A stretch of 64,000 bases of DNA from Catonia carolina (taxonomy: Eukaryota; Arthropoda; Insecta; Hemiptera; Achilidae). Of this stretch, positions 33,579 through 44,277 are shown piece by piece. The DNA lies in NCBI GenBank assembly GCA_035578175.1, contig JAQMRL010000040.1, positions 682,001 to 746,000 of the forward strand. The letters are read 5' to 3'. The notes under the pieces were generated by a model. That model was not told where the DNA came from, did not search any database, and saw only the letters and a list, made by a program, of their open reading frames with translations. Every line of letters begins with the position of its first letter. The first letter of the stretch is position 1. The position numbers were made by a program, and so were the translations under genes.

Positions 33579-34149
33579 ACGCACGGATGAAATTAATCGT
33601 GGTTGAAAATTGACGGGAAATAAATCGATACTTAAAACCGCTCATGTGCAAACAAAGCAAAGTGAGGATAATTTAGTAAATAATGAAGCGGACGAAGGTG
33701 GCCTCAATTTGTTGCCAGCAAACCCTATTGTGTTAAAGGATAACAACGTTATCAATAATGAAGTAATAGAGGATGTAAACGAGGAGGAAGAATTGGAACT
33801 TTCTCAAATTTCAGATAATGAGGGGCAAGACGATATAGTTAATGACCCTGATTTTGAATTAGACAATACGGAAATTCAAGAATTAAATGAATTACCAGTA
33901 TGTGTAAATGAAAGGCCAGTAAGGGCAAGACAAGTCCCGGCTTATCTAAATGATTATGAAACTAACATATAATAATTTGTTATAGTTATTGAATAAATTT
34001 ATTTTATGTATAATTGTTATCTGCTTGTGCGTGCGTAGATATATTGTGATAACATAGAAGGAAATCGTTTTGTTATTTGTCTATTAATATTATTTATAAT
34101 GTTGTACAATGTAAGTTTTGTCTGCAAGAATTGATAGGAGGAAAAAAAA
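33579..34149 (+). mobile_element. Ty3/Gypsy-like retroelement 3' internal region, copy A
   Basis: Starts acgcacggatgaaattaatc, homologous to 37110-37672. It carries the pol C-terminal frame and ends in a purine-rich tract (ggaggaaaaaaaaa) that resembles a polypurine tract. In copy B the tract is followed directly by the noncoding block; here ~1.1 kb of other DNA intervenes. Confidence 0.7.
33610..33972 (+). pseudogene. Gypsy-type pol C-terminal tail, copy A
   Basis: A 120-residue frame rich in Glu/Asp/Asn ending RPVRARQVPAYLNDYE, the usual closing motif of Ty3/Gypsy Pol (after the integrase). No catalytic domain is present; the sequence before it (33579 and left) is not homologous to retroviral pol. 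The first in-frame start is a non-ATG codon, so this is only the end of a longer polyprotein. The paired copy at 37136-37494 has a frame break near 37270. Confidence 0.7.
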
Positions 34150-34541
34150 ATGATTAAGCATTTCGCTTGAAATGCGCCCGGTAAGAGTTTTCGCAGCCGG
34201 CGCAAGCGAACTGCTTATTTAGCGCTAACAACTTTGATCGAATTTCACATTTATCTTTATTCTTTTAATTATCGATCAAAACATGTTTCCAATGCTTTAG
34301 TATAACATTGTTTCACTTTAAACGACATTTAGTCTTCATTTCAGTATTAAAAACAAACTGCAAACATTTATTTTCAATAATTTTAATGCCGCGGGACCCG
34401 ATTTAGTATGTTTTTTTATATCGGATCTCGGAAAATGTCCTCCTCCTCCGATTGACGTTAGGTGGCAGCACCGTATACATGTTACATGTTACGGTTCGGC
34501 TGCCCTGTCTTATATGCTATAATTTTGCTGTGAGTTGGCAT

Positions 34542-34614
34542 GCTCGGCTAGCTCAGTCGGTAGAGCATTAGACTCTTAATCTCAGGGTCGTGGGTTCGAG
34601 CCCCACGTTGGGCG
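34542..34614 (+). tRNA. tRNA-Lys (anticodon CTT)
   Basis: 73 nt that fold as a cloverleaf: D arm gctcagtcggtagagc, anticodon loop ctcttaa with CTT at the centre, T arm gtgggttcgagccccac, acceptor gctcggc/gttgggc with discriminator G, and a T7 Pol III terminator just downstream (34622-34628). It is nearly identical to insect tRNA-Lys(CTT) as I remember it. Two small defects are visible: one mismatch in the anticodon stem (second pair T-C) and a U-G pair at acceptor position 3. It may be a functional gene or a recently copied pseudogene, since it sits inside a retroelement. Confidence 0.78.
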
Positions 34615-34916
34615 GTTAATTTTTTTCTTCATAAAATCAATTTTATACAATTTATTTACAAAAACGGTAAAACTATAATAAATTATTATTATTTTTATTA
34701 TTATTATTATTATTATACATAATAAATTATTTTTAACGTCATACTTATCATCTCGCGTATTGTTATGATAGAACATAATTATCCTCACAAAATTACAATA
34801 AAATTGTAAACTGACCGGTAAGAGTTTTGCAGAAACGGTCGCATCAATAGTCAATTTATTTTTAGAAATTATATAATATATTCAACAAAACGTTATGATA
34901 TCCTCTCAAAATTACA

Positions 34917-35236
34917 ATAAAATTGTAAACTGACCGGTAAGAGTTTTGCAGAAACTGCGTTGTACTAACAATTCAAAGGTGTAACAAAAGGTTAAGGATA
35001 TCTGGAGTAGGTAAGAGTTTGAAAATATGGCACAAACATCACAAAAACGTATAAATTAAAAATCTATATATAAACTTAATTATATATAGATTTTTAATTT
35101 ATACGTTTTTGTGATGTTTGTGCCATATTTTCAAACTCTTACCTACTCCAGATATCCTTAACCTTTTGTTACACCTTTGAATTGTTAGTACAACGCAGTT
35201 TCTGCAAAACTCTTACCGGTCAGTTTACAATTTTAT
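34917..35236. repeat. Perfect 157-bp palindrome
   Basis: 34917-35073 is the exact reverse complement of 35080-35236, with a 6-bp loop (35074-35079). No mismatch was seen on reading through both arms. It could be a genuine inverted duplication or an assembly/read artefact. Confidence 0.9.
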
Positions 35237-35240
35237 AATA

Positions 35241-36305
35241 ATTTAATATAATTTAATTTAATTTAATTTCAAAGAATAAAATAATAGGAAATCTACTTCT
35301 GATTGGTTTGTTGAAGTTGTGATTTTAGGGTACTTATTATTTCAGATTGTTGTGTGATACGAGTCTAGTAGTCCTCGTGTCGACTCTGTCACGAGTGTTA
35401 CTGTCTGCAGGTCCGTGTTGTTCCGACACTATGACTCTGTGGTTGTCTCCGCTGTTTTTAATCGCAGCGAACTGTTAATCTGTCCTAAGATTCGCTTCTT
35501 AAATACGTTAGTACAATGCTATTGTAGATTCTCCTTCTTTCTCTTTCCCATCTTTACAGCTGTTACTGTTACCATCATCAGAACAAGTGTCTTGATGAAA
35601 AGTGATGGAGAAGTCTTTGGTCAACAACAGGAATGCATAGAACCGAATGCAAATCCAACCATTGTCGTCTGTGTACCAAGTGAACTCTTCATCGTTGTAG
35701 ATGCTTTGCTGTTTTTGGATCAGTCCAACTCTAGTATGATCTGCCATATGCTGTTTTTGGATAGGTCCCACCCTCGTATGGTCAGCCATGGCTATCATTA
35801 GGCCGTTGTTAGCCTTCTTCTCGTCCATCCATGCTCAGGTAGAGGGGCTTTAGCTCTCATTTTGGTTCTTCTTCTCCAATTGTCCTGTATAATCCCTTTT
35901 TGGGATACCTCACACCTTGGTAAGGGTAGAGCTCAACCGGTTAATCTGATCTGTCTTCTGAGATTCGTTTGAGATGAGTTTTCTCGGGAAATGGTCTAAT
36001 TTCCGATGGTCTCTGGTTTAGTGTCCTGTTAGGGTTAGAATTCCACTCTGAACTATGCGAATAGTTGAAATTGTCTACGTATGGACATTCGTATGGAAAT
36101 TCCTTCTTAAAGTTAGTATCAGTTTTTGCAGGGTATTTGCATTGTGCAGCTGTAATAAAAGAAAATATTTGCTTGACTAATATCTGATGAACCAGTTTAT
36201 GTTGTTACTCAATAGTTAAAGGAAAATAAAATAAGTGTATTTGTAATTTAATAATATTTAAATATTTGCTAGGAAACATTTTATGGCAAGAAATGTCTAT
36301 TTTGT
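35241..36305 (+). mobile_element. Gypsy-associated noncoding block, copy A (LTR candidate)
   Basis: Homologous to 37673-38527 from aaagaataaaataatag to ggcaagaaatgt and attttgtagaa. It follows the pol tail in both copies, where an LTR is expected. No convincing TG...CA ends or primer-binding site adjoins it, so LTR status is unproven. Open frames 35415-35801 and the reverse one are not conserved in copy B. Confidence 0.55.
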
Positions 36306-36673
36306 AGAAATAAATATATTTAAAAATATATTTAACTGAAATAATTATGTTGGGGAAATATTAGAGTCATTGGGGGGTTGCAAGTATGGCCACTCATGTG
36401 CGGAAGCGTCGCGAGTCCTTCTCAAACCTTACTTTCCTGCCGACGGCATCCAGCCCTACAGTAAGTCACGGTTGACTGCCGCCTGCCGTGTGAAGTTTTC
36501 CTACCTATTCCTCGGTGGGAAGGGTACGTTTTTGGCCTGGTCTGGAACCGGTTCGCATGCGCCGCCTATATTGCTTGCTGATGTGAATTTTAATAAATAC
36601 ATACGTATATATTTATTATACCTAAGTTATAGAATCTCTTATTAATTTAGTAATTATTGTTTAAGGTTTCTTA
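36306..36673. other. Spacer before the env fragment, no gene recognised
   Basis: A 91-residue open frame at 36370-36645 has no recognisable domain. The end of the stretch (attattgtttaag) has the form of a splice acceptor just before the env-like frame. Confidence 0.35.
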
Positions 36674-37108
36674 TTGAGCTTATGCATCCTGGTAAACTGC
36701 CAGGGAGAAAATCTTACCCAAAACCAAACGCTGCAGGGAGGTGCAGTATTTTTCAAAATGAGTGACGCCATTATCAGTGGTGATCGCTGGACTATCTCAT
36801 TAACTATAGAACTTCAGGATTTTGATCAATTGATTGAATGTTTGTCGCGACTTCTTGATTATGTGCAGAAAATGGAAGAGGTCGATATGACCAATAGTCC
36901 ATTACAACTAATACCTGATCATGAGGTGTCCACTTTAAACAGTAGTATTGAACGAGCAAAATTAGAAATTAAAAATTATAAAGAATTATTACCTACCCAG
37001 GAATCAAGAAAGAAACGGGGGTTACTTAACCCAGTGGGTACGGCTATTAAAACTTTGTTTGGAAACCCTGATAATACAGATTTACAACAGTTAAATTCTA
37101 AATTCTAA
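36674..37108 (+). pseudogene. Errantivirus-type env (F-like) N-terminal fragment
   Basis: A frame of ~144 residues that begins with a hydrophobic signal-peptide-like stretch. It continues with a heptad-like helical region and reaches a furin-type basic site (RKKR at ~residue 112-115), followed by the start of a hydrophobic, Gly-rich fusion-peptide-like segment. This order is that of the baculovirus F-like Env proteins of insect errantiviruses, which sit in membranes. It breaks off ~30 residues after the cleavage site, where the pol-tail sequence begins. The large ectodomain and the transmembrane anchor are absent, so it cannot act as a fusion protein. The in-frame start is non-ATG, directly after a possible splice acceptor, as expected for a spliced env message. 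Confidence 0.75.
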
Positions 37109-37109
37109 A

Positions 37110-37672
37110 CGACGCACGGATGAAATTAATCGTGGTCGAAAATTGACGGGAAATAAATCGATACTTAAAACCGCTCATGCGCAAACAAAGCAAAGTGAGG
37201 ATAATTTAGTAAATAATGAAGCGGACGAAGGTGACCTCAATTTGTTGCCAGCAAACCCTATTGTGTTACAAGGATAACAACGTTATCAATAATGAAGTAA
37301 TAGAGGAGGAAGAATTGGAACTTTCTCACATTTTAGATAATGAGGGGCAAGACGATATAGTTAATGACCCTGATTTTGAATTAGACAATACGGGAATTCA
37401 AGAATTAATTGAATTACCAGTATGTGTAAACGAGAGGCCAGTAAGGGCAAGACAAGTCCCGACTTACCTCAATGATTATGAAACTAACATATAGTAATTT
37501 GTTATAGTTATTAAATAAAATTATTTTATGTATACTTGTTACCTGCTTGTGCGTGCGTATATATATTGTGATAACGTAAAAGGAAATCGTTTTGTTATTT
37601 GTCTATTAATACTATTTATGATGTTGTACAATGTAAGTTTTGTCTGCAGGAATTGTAGAGGGGAAAAAAAAG
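37110..37672 (+). mobile_element. Ty3/Gypsy-like retroelement 3' internal region, copy B
   Basis: Homologous to 33579-34149, ending in the purine tract gaggggaaaaaaaag and running straight into the noncoding block B. The pol-tail frame (37216-37494) again ends RPVRARQVPTYLNDYE. A one-base difference near 37270 shifts the N-terminal part out of frame. It directly abuts the env fragment, an order opposite to pol-env in intact errantiviruses, so a deletion or rearrangement joined them. Confidence 0.7.
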
Positions 37673-38527
37673 ATAATTTAATTTAAAAGAATAAAATAAT
37701 AGAAAAATCTACTTCAGATAAGTTTGTTGAAGTTGTGACCTTAGGGTATACTTATTGTTTCGGATTGTTGTGTGGTATGAGTCTAGTAAGTTCTTGTGTC
37801 GACTCTGTCACGAGTATTACTGTCCGAAGGTTTTTTGTTGTCCCCGACACTACGACTCTGCAGTTGTCTCCGCTGTTTTGTCTTACGGCTAAATTCCCTG
37901 TTCTAAGCCTTCCTGAGTGAGCGCTGGTCTTTTCTGATTTCTTTTGGGTTTGTAATAACTCCGGTCTGTCATTGGCAGTTTCTGCACCATAGTGAACTTG
38001 GTTGAGTACTTGCACGTCCAGTAATTTCTGCTGTCTCTGGTCAGGTCCAACTCTTGTATGATCAGCCATTGCTCTCACTTTGTTCTTCTTAGAAGGTCCA
38101 ATTGTCCTGTATAATCCTTTCTGGGGATACCACACATTAGTAAGGGTAGATCTCAACCGGTTGATCTGACCTGCCTTCTGAGATTCGTTGAGATGAGTTT
38201 CTCGGGAAATAATCTAATTTCCGATGGTCTCTGACCTAGTGTCCTGTTAGGGCTAGAATTCCACTCTGAACTATGAGAATAGTTGAAGTTGTCTAAATTT
38301 GGACATCTGTATGGATATTCCTTCTTGAAGTCAGTATCAATTGTTGGCAGAGTATTTGCATTGTGTGACTGAGATAAAAGAAAATATTTGCTTGACTAAT
38401 ATCTAATGAAACAGTTTATGTTGTTACTCAATAGTTAAAGGAAAATAAAATAAGTGTATTTTTAAGTAATTAATAGTTAAATATTTGCTAGGAAACATTG
38501 AATGGCAAGAAATGTTCATTTTGTAGA
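37673..38527 (+). mobile_element. Gypsy-associated noncoding block, copy B (LTR candidate)
   Basis: Homologous to 35241-36305 but ~200 bp shorter. Conserved strings include gtgtcgactctgtcacgag, ctcaaccggtt and tccgatggtctctg. The match ends at attttgtagaa. Confidence 0.55.
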
Positions 38528-38749
38528 ATCTAAATTACGTGACGTAAGTCATATACAGAGTAATGAGTAAAGCTTGCCTAATTATACTTATTTGTTGAAT
38601 AAACTGCTTGAGTTAATTTACCTTAAAGACTGTGTTAATCATTGTGCCTAATAACCCGCTCGACTACCGCACCACAGTAAATAAAGCGAAAATTATATAG
38701 TTTTTGTTAGTGCTGCTACATCAAGAAGTTTTTAAAAACTACGTAGACA

Positions 38750-38845
38750 GAACTAAATAAAGTACGAGAACGTTGAATCGCCGTCATTGTACGCAACGGC
38801 ACAAATATGGTGGACGGCGTTTCGCCGTCATTATATGCCAATGGG
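38750..38845. mobile_element. piggyBac-type end, solo
   Basis: The block cgccgtcattgtacgcaacgg ... cgccgtcattatatgccaat ending ggg followed by TTAA (38846-38849) has the look of a piggyBac right end. No partner end was found. Confidence 0.4.
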
Positions 38846-39228
38846 TTAAAGGAAACATTTTTTATCAGTTAAAGATGTTCCAGAAACAGAAACGTTACAA
38901 GCAATGACAACATCAAATTCAGCAGTAAAATACCTTGAACGTGACAATATCGCAGCGATAACATATTATGCAAGTACACCGATTTATAACATCCCGTTTT
39001 TCTTTTATCTCACCTCGTATCGTACAAAGAAAATTCACATAAAAACAATTTTTATATAAAAATTTATCGGATAATCTATAATAATTATAACATCATACTT
39101 ACTTGTTTACCATACAGTCTTAATCATTTCTATAATACATAATAATATAATCTATAGGTAATTTATTTACAAGAAAAACTATAATATTGTACACCAAATC
39201 TAAAATTAATTACAAAACAAAAAATATA

Positions 39229-40055
39229 CAGGGTGATTCACGAAGATATGCAGAAACTTTGGGAGCCCATTGTCCATGTAAAAATAATGAAAAAATTTTA
39301 TATAAACATGGGTCCGGAAATGCTTCGTTACCGAGTTACGGCTAGCGAAAGATTTTGCCCGGATTTCAGCTCACCACGTCTTCCTGAAATTCTGGTAAGG
39401 TAGATTAAGGGGCGAATTCAGTCATTTCTTATGGTTTTTGATCTGATAAATTGAATAAAACAGGTCCCAGAACTGTAAGTTAAATAGTTTTTGAGAAAAA
39501 CAGTGTCAAATGTAAAAAATGGAGTGAATAAAAAAACACATTTTTTCATCTTAGTTTTTCCGGTTAATTTTACTTTGTACTCTTATGAATAAAAATTCAT
39601 TTAATCAAACATCTATTCGCTTTCTGTGTACTTAATTTACACCGGTTTGTTCAGAATAAAATTTTCTACATGTTTTATTCAAAAATTTTAACTGTTTCTT
39701 GGTGAAATAACAAAATTATTCTTGCCCGAAGATGAAAAAATGTGTTTTTCACTCCATTTTTTGCATTTGACACTGGTTTTCTTAAAACTATTTAACTTAC
39801 AGTTCTGGAACCTGTTTTATTCAATTTATCAGATCAAAAACCATAAGAAATGATTGAATTTACCCCTTAATCTACCTTACCAGAATTCCAGGAAGACCTC
39901 ATTTCACCTGGTGAGCTGAAATCCGGGCGAAACTTTCACTAGCCATAACTCGGAAACGAAGCATTTCCGGACCCATCTTTATATAAACTTTTTTCATTAT
40001 TTTTACTTGTACAATGAGCTCTTAAAGTTTCTGCATATCTTCGTGAATCACCCTG
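39229..40055. mobile_element. Foldback MITE, mariner-type ends
   Basis: 827 bp with TA on both sides (39227-39228, 40056-40057) and ends cagggtgattcacgaagata. The inverted arms extend ~320 bp (39229-39550 against ~39731-40055) with scattered mismatches, around a ~180-bp spacer. The first bases resemble the IS630/mariner-type element at 19833 (gggtgattca). Confidence 0.88.
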
Positions 40056-40296
40056 TATAACAATACGGAGGCTTTCCTTACTATTATTATTATTATAATA
40101 TTTTAAACAAAATAATTTACATATTAATTTGTAAATATAAACTATTATTTATAATACACCCTTAAATTTAATCACCAGATTTAACACTTTGAAGCGAAAC
40201 ATAAATTCAGGATGATCATTATGTGAATTAGAAGACACGTTTTTTTTATTTCAATATTAAACCCTTCACGGTTGAATAGTAAAGCAGGACTTTTAA

Positions 40297-40470
40297 CCCC
40301 TTGCCGGTTCCCGACGGAATATTACGTCGCATCGATAAAATGCACGAAAAACGCCGCCGACGGAATATTACATCGGGAGTTTTATCCCGTTTTATTTTGT
40401 TTTGTGTCGGCTTATTACGTCGATAGCATCAAGTATTTAATTTCACTGTCTTCCACAATGATATGGAGCG
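40297..40470. mobile_element. piggyBac-type end, solo
   Basis: TTAA (40293-40296), then ccccttgccggttcccgacg, with the subterminal unit gacggaatattac repeated twice and attacgtcgat once. No second end is visible. Confidence 0.4.
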
Positions 40471-40779
40471 CTAGTACGTAGCTTCAAAGTAGTCTACGCA
40501 TATTATCAACAACGCAAAGTGACGTTGTCGTTAGTTACGGTGGTCGTCCATGTGCTCGAATAACCTATAAATGTAATGATTTTTATGTGTTTGTAGTAAC
40601 CATGACCTAAAGATCTTGTGGACTTTTTTTTGCAATATCGTGTATTTTATTTTCTATAAACACGGTATTCTTAGACTTTGATTTTTAAAATTGTGTAACC
40701 ATTAATCTAGTATACAAACAATCGTCTTACGATTACGTATACAAACAATAGTCATGCAAACAATTACATGACTGAACTA

Positions 40780-41250
40780 TTAAAGAATAGAACTATTAGA
40801 CGCCGGTGAGTTGTTAAAGACATTAATCAGAGTTATCTTCTGTGAATGTAATGAATTTTATCACTGTACAGCCCGACTATGTGGTGAATGAAAAGAACGT
40901 GTCGGTATGCAGGGCGGAAAGTAGATGCTTTTCAGAGGGCATGCTATTATAAGGATACTCTTTCAACTTTGTTTCTTTTTTCTTTTTGGGTTTAACGTCC
41001 GACTCTTCTGCAATTACTGCTAATGCAGATGAAAGGCGAGATGATTTTTTGTATCGTATGAAAATATGCCAAGCCTGAATGGGATTCGAACCCAAGACCG
41101 CATAATGAGAGACGAGCATGTTACCAACTACACCAATGAGCCGGCAACTTGGTGAGAGAAACAATAATAAACCGACAAACTCCTCGTCTTACTCTATAAA
41201 GCCTCTAGAAACTCAAACCAGTCTTTCATCGGACGGCCTAAACAACAAAC
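40780..41250 (+). mobile_element. (AAC)n-tailed retroposon, old copy split by a SINE
   Basis: Diverged but colinear with 60410-60683: aatcagagttatctt, gtggtgaatgaa, gatgcttttcagagggc, then the SINE, then aaactcctcgtcttactc, aactcaaaccagtc, and a cctaaacaacaaac tail. Confidence 0.75.
40972..41144 (-). mobile_element. tRNA-derived SINE, reverse orientation
   Basis: Pyrimidine-rich run, gggtttaacgtccgactc tail, gggattcgaaccc B box and ...gagccggc head complement. It lies inside the old retroposon, with CAACTT on both sides as a possible target duplication. Confidence 0.85.
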
Positions 41251-41885
41251 AGTGAATGTTACCAACTAGAAATACTATTATAACATCTAAAAATTTTTTA
41301 CCTATACTTCGATCATACCGTAAATACTTTTAATGATTTTTTTAAAAAATAAACCGTTCATTTTCTACAAGAATTTCCGTTAAAAACACCTCCAAATTTT
41401 GATGTACTCAAAGAGAGGTTGAATACATATAAAAATTACAACGCTTCAAAGTGTTACTTAATTAATTCTAATATTAATTAATAATTATAGAAAAATTATA
41501 AATATATGCTAAACAAAATTTTTACAATTCTTAAAAATACATCAACTATAAAGCGCATTACTTCTATCAATAATTTTCTTTAAATCGAAACTATACAATC
41601 TATTAACAATTCCTTAATATAACACTATATTAATTAATCAGAATCTTAATTAATTAATTACCCAATAGTAATAATAATAATAATAGTAGATTAAACAATT
41701 AAAATGTTATGTACAAGATTATAAACAATAATTTTTAAAAAAATATTAATTTTTTGTAGAGTTAACATTATTAATTATACAGAATATTTATGAAATCTAA
41801 TTCAAAAATACTAAAAAAATAAAACATATTTATAGTAAAAACCTGCTTATAAATGAATTATTCGACTAAAATTTGGTTTAACCCT
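41251..41885. other. AT-rich spacer, no gene seen
   Basis: AT-rich with short palindromic runs of attaattaatt type. Nothing coding was recognised. Confidence 0.5.
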
Positions 41886-41892
41886 TTTTGTA

Positions 41893-42067
41893 TTTTTTTT
41901 TTTTTTTTGTTGGTTTTACGTCTATTTTGAAATTGCTGCTAATGCAGATGGTGAGAAGGATGACAGTTGAAGACGAGCGATTAAAAAATGCTACGCATGA
42001 CCGGGAATCGAACCTGGGGCCTAGGCATAGAAGCCAGTTGTGCTAACCACTACGCCAATAGGCCGGC
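41893..42067 (-). mobile_element. tRNA-derived SINE, third head type
   Basis: On the minus strand the head is gccggcctattggcgtagtg-gttagcacaac with B box ggttcgattcccggtc. The distal part (catctgcattagcagcaat ... acgtaaaaccaacaaa) matches the tail type of the 11434/26860 SINEs rather than that of 31787. Confidence 0.85.
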
Positions 42068-42239
42068 GATAAAACCCGTTTTGTAATGCAGTGGTTCCCA
42101 ACCCGTAAAAGTCTTTGGACCACTAAGACATAAATTGAGCCATGCACGGGATCATACCTATTCCCGATTAAATGGGGGGAAATAAACCTTCCGGTAGGTA
42201 TGATGGTACGGAATATCCCACTTGGCAAAAGGAATAAAA

Positions 42240-42975
42240 AAACATCTTGGAACAGAAATTTTAATTGAACATTAGACAGTCACGTCTGATGTTTTTTCAG
42301 TTTCATGTTTTTTTCATTCATTCAATAAACAATCACTTTCAAAATTCCCATTTCTCAAGACATTTTTCCTAGTGATGCCAGGCCCCTACTGCGGACAACC
42401 GGTTGGTAACTACAGATATAAAATCAACTACTTATTAACTTTAAAAAGCTGAAACGAAGATACGAGTCATTTCCATGCTACCATTACACTACAATGACAC
42501 AGGTATTAAAATTCCTACCAAATAAAAGGAGTAAATTCATTTGTAGTAATAAAACTGCATCTCTATGATTCTAGCTATATATCAGTCACATTGGTTTGAA
42601 CATCTGAACCATGTGTTCACATAATTTATTACAAAATGCTTTGGTTTAGTTTTCATTACCATCTATCATTTTCCTTTCTGCGTTTAACTATCACATCCAG
42701 ATGTCAGAAACTACAAGGGACCGCAACAAATGGTTTTCGAATTTGTAATCTACACAAAAAGTTAGTGGATCTAAATTGGGTTTGAAGTTCCAGCTTCGAT
42801 TGGAAGTGACCCAAAATCAGAAGTCAAAAATAGTGTAGTCATTCGATTCCTCTTAAATACGATACAGAAATCATTGGGTTTGAAGTTTCAGTTTCAACCC
42901 AAAATCAAGAAATCAAAGTTGGAATTTGGAAACAAAACTAGAGTCATGACTATGTTTTAAAAAAAAAGGAAAAGT
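42240..42975. other. No gene seen
   Basis: Nothing recognised. The repeated phrase gggtttgaagtt(c/t)cag (about 42778 and 42874) hints at a short diverged duplication. Confidence 0.4.
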
Positions 42976-43760
42976 GTGGTTAGTCCTGGGGTTAGAATAA
43001 GTACTGACGATTACCTCAATGCATTGCTATTTGCGGATGACATGTGGATCATACAAAAGAGTGAAGATGAGTTTCAAAGAGCAGTTTATGTTTTAAATGA
43101 TTTATGCAAAAAGTATAATCTACGAGTTTCGGTTGTTAAATCAAAGGTTATGGCATTCAGAGGGAAGTATCCCACTCGTTCGAAGATTGTTTTAGATAAT
43201 GTAGTCCTACTATTAGATCAAGTGTCTCGCTATAACTATTTGGGCTGCGATGTGAGCTTTGATAGGGACTTGGATGTTGAAAATAAAATAAAATAAATTT
43301 CAAGCTATTTGTGGTACCATTAAGAGGACACTGGGTAACAAGAGCTACAACAGAGACAGTAGTGAAGTTCTACAAGGTAATGGCAGCCCCAGTCCTTCTT
43401 TATGGAAGTGAGTCATAGGTTACCACAAAACGCCAAAAAAGTAGGATCCAAGCAGGTGAAATGAGGTTTTGTAAAAAGGGTGAAGGGTGCTCGAGACTGG
43501 ATCTAATACATAACTAGCAAATTAGATCCGAGTTGGGTGTATTTAGCTTGAATGAAAAAGTGGAGGAGTACCGGAATCAATGGAGGCAACATTTGGAACG
43601 GATGCCAGAGGAGAGAATACCTTTAAAGGTGATGGAATATGTTCCAGTTGGAAAACGGGAGGTGGGAAGAACTCAAAGAAGATGGCCGTAGTCGAGATGT
43701 ACGGGTTGGAATGTCTAGTGTTGTGTAGATGTACAAGGATGGTTTGTGAGTTTGGAACAG
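42970..43760 (+). pseudogene. RTE-like LINE reverse transcriptase remnant
   Basis: The frame 42976-43296 has the catalytic box ALLFADDMWII, then NLRVSVVKSKVM and YNYLGCDVSF. After the stop at 43294 the thumb (FQAICGTIKRTLG, then a LYGSES-like stretch) and C-terminus (QWRQHLERMPEE..., VPVGKREVGRTQRRW) can be read across several stops and shifts to ~43690. It belongs to the same family as the reversed fragment at 30497-30950. It is inactive. Confidence 0.8.
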
Positions 43761-43863
43761 GCTTATGCCTAATCCTTGATAGTAGAAAGAAGAAAAACTA
43801 GTGTCATTAATTTTCCCTTAAAGAATAGCTTTCTTACGAAAGCTAAATGGGCTTGATCCAATT

Positions 43864-44266
43864 GTTGTTGTTTTTGTTTAGGTGATCAGCCTGTAGGCTG
43901 GTTTGAACCTGTCGAGGTTTTACTAAGTAAAACGAGGATTGAGGTGGTTTACTGTTGCCACAACTCACTGAATGGAAAAGTATGCTTACCAGTAATTCAG
44001 GCCCTCTGTAAAGTATCTACTTTCCACCCTAGAAATGACATCTTCATTTCATTCACCACAGGGTCTGGCTGTATAATGAAATTCATTACTTTCAGAGGAG
44101 ATAACTGTGATTAGTGTCACAGTACACCTCTACCTCTTCTGTTGTTAAATGGTTCAGTCATTTAATTGGCTGACCATGTGATAAGAAACAGAACTATTTA
44201 TTTTAGCCCTGCAACGAACAGATTGAGTGTAAATAATTTGACACTCCACCTGTCTGTTATGGGCAG
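43864..44266 (-). mobile_element. (AAC)n-tailed retroposon, full reverse copy
   Basis: 403 bp from gttgttgtttttgtttagg (tail complement) to ctgttatgggcag, flanked by the 11-bp duplication TTGATCCAATT (43853-43863, 44267-44277). Confidence 0.93.
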
Positions 44267-44277
44267 TTGATCCAATT

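Larger units (their letters stand above)
34150..35240. repeat. Insertion inside Gypsy copy A, with direct and inverted repeats
   Basis: Absent from copy B. It holds the tRNA-like gene, two direct copies of the block acaataaaattgtaaactg-accggtaagagttttgcag (34793 and 34913), and the perfect palindrome 34917-35236. The motif ggtaagagttt recurs at 34180, 34816, 34936 and 35010. No TIR pair or target duplication that would name its class was found. Confidence 0.55.

Noticed and set aside
35415..35828. Overlapping plus and minus ORFs of 106-128 codons
   Set aside because: They lie in noncoding block A and are not conserved in block B, so they are likely chance frames.
42089..42240. hAT-like left end cagtggttcccaaccc
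   Set aside because: No matching right end or 8-bp duplication was found.
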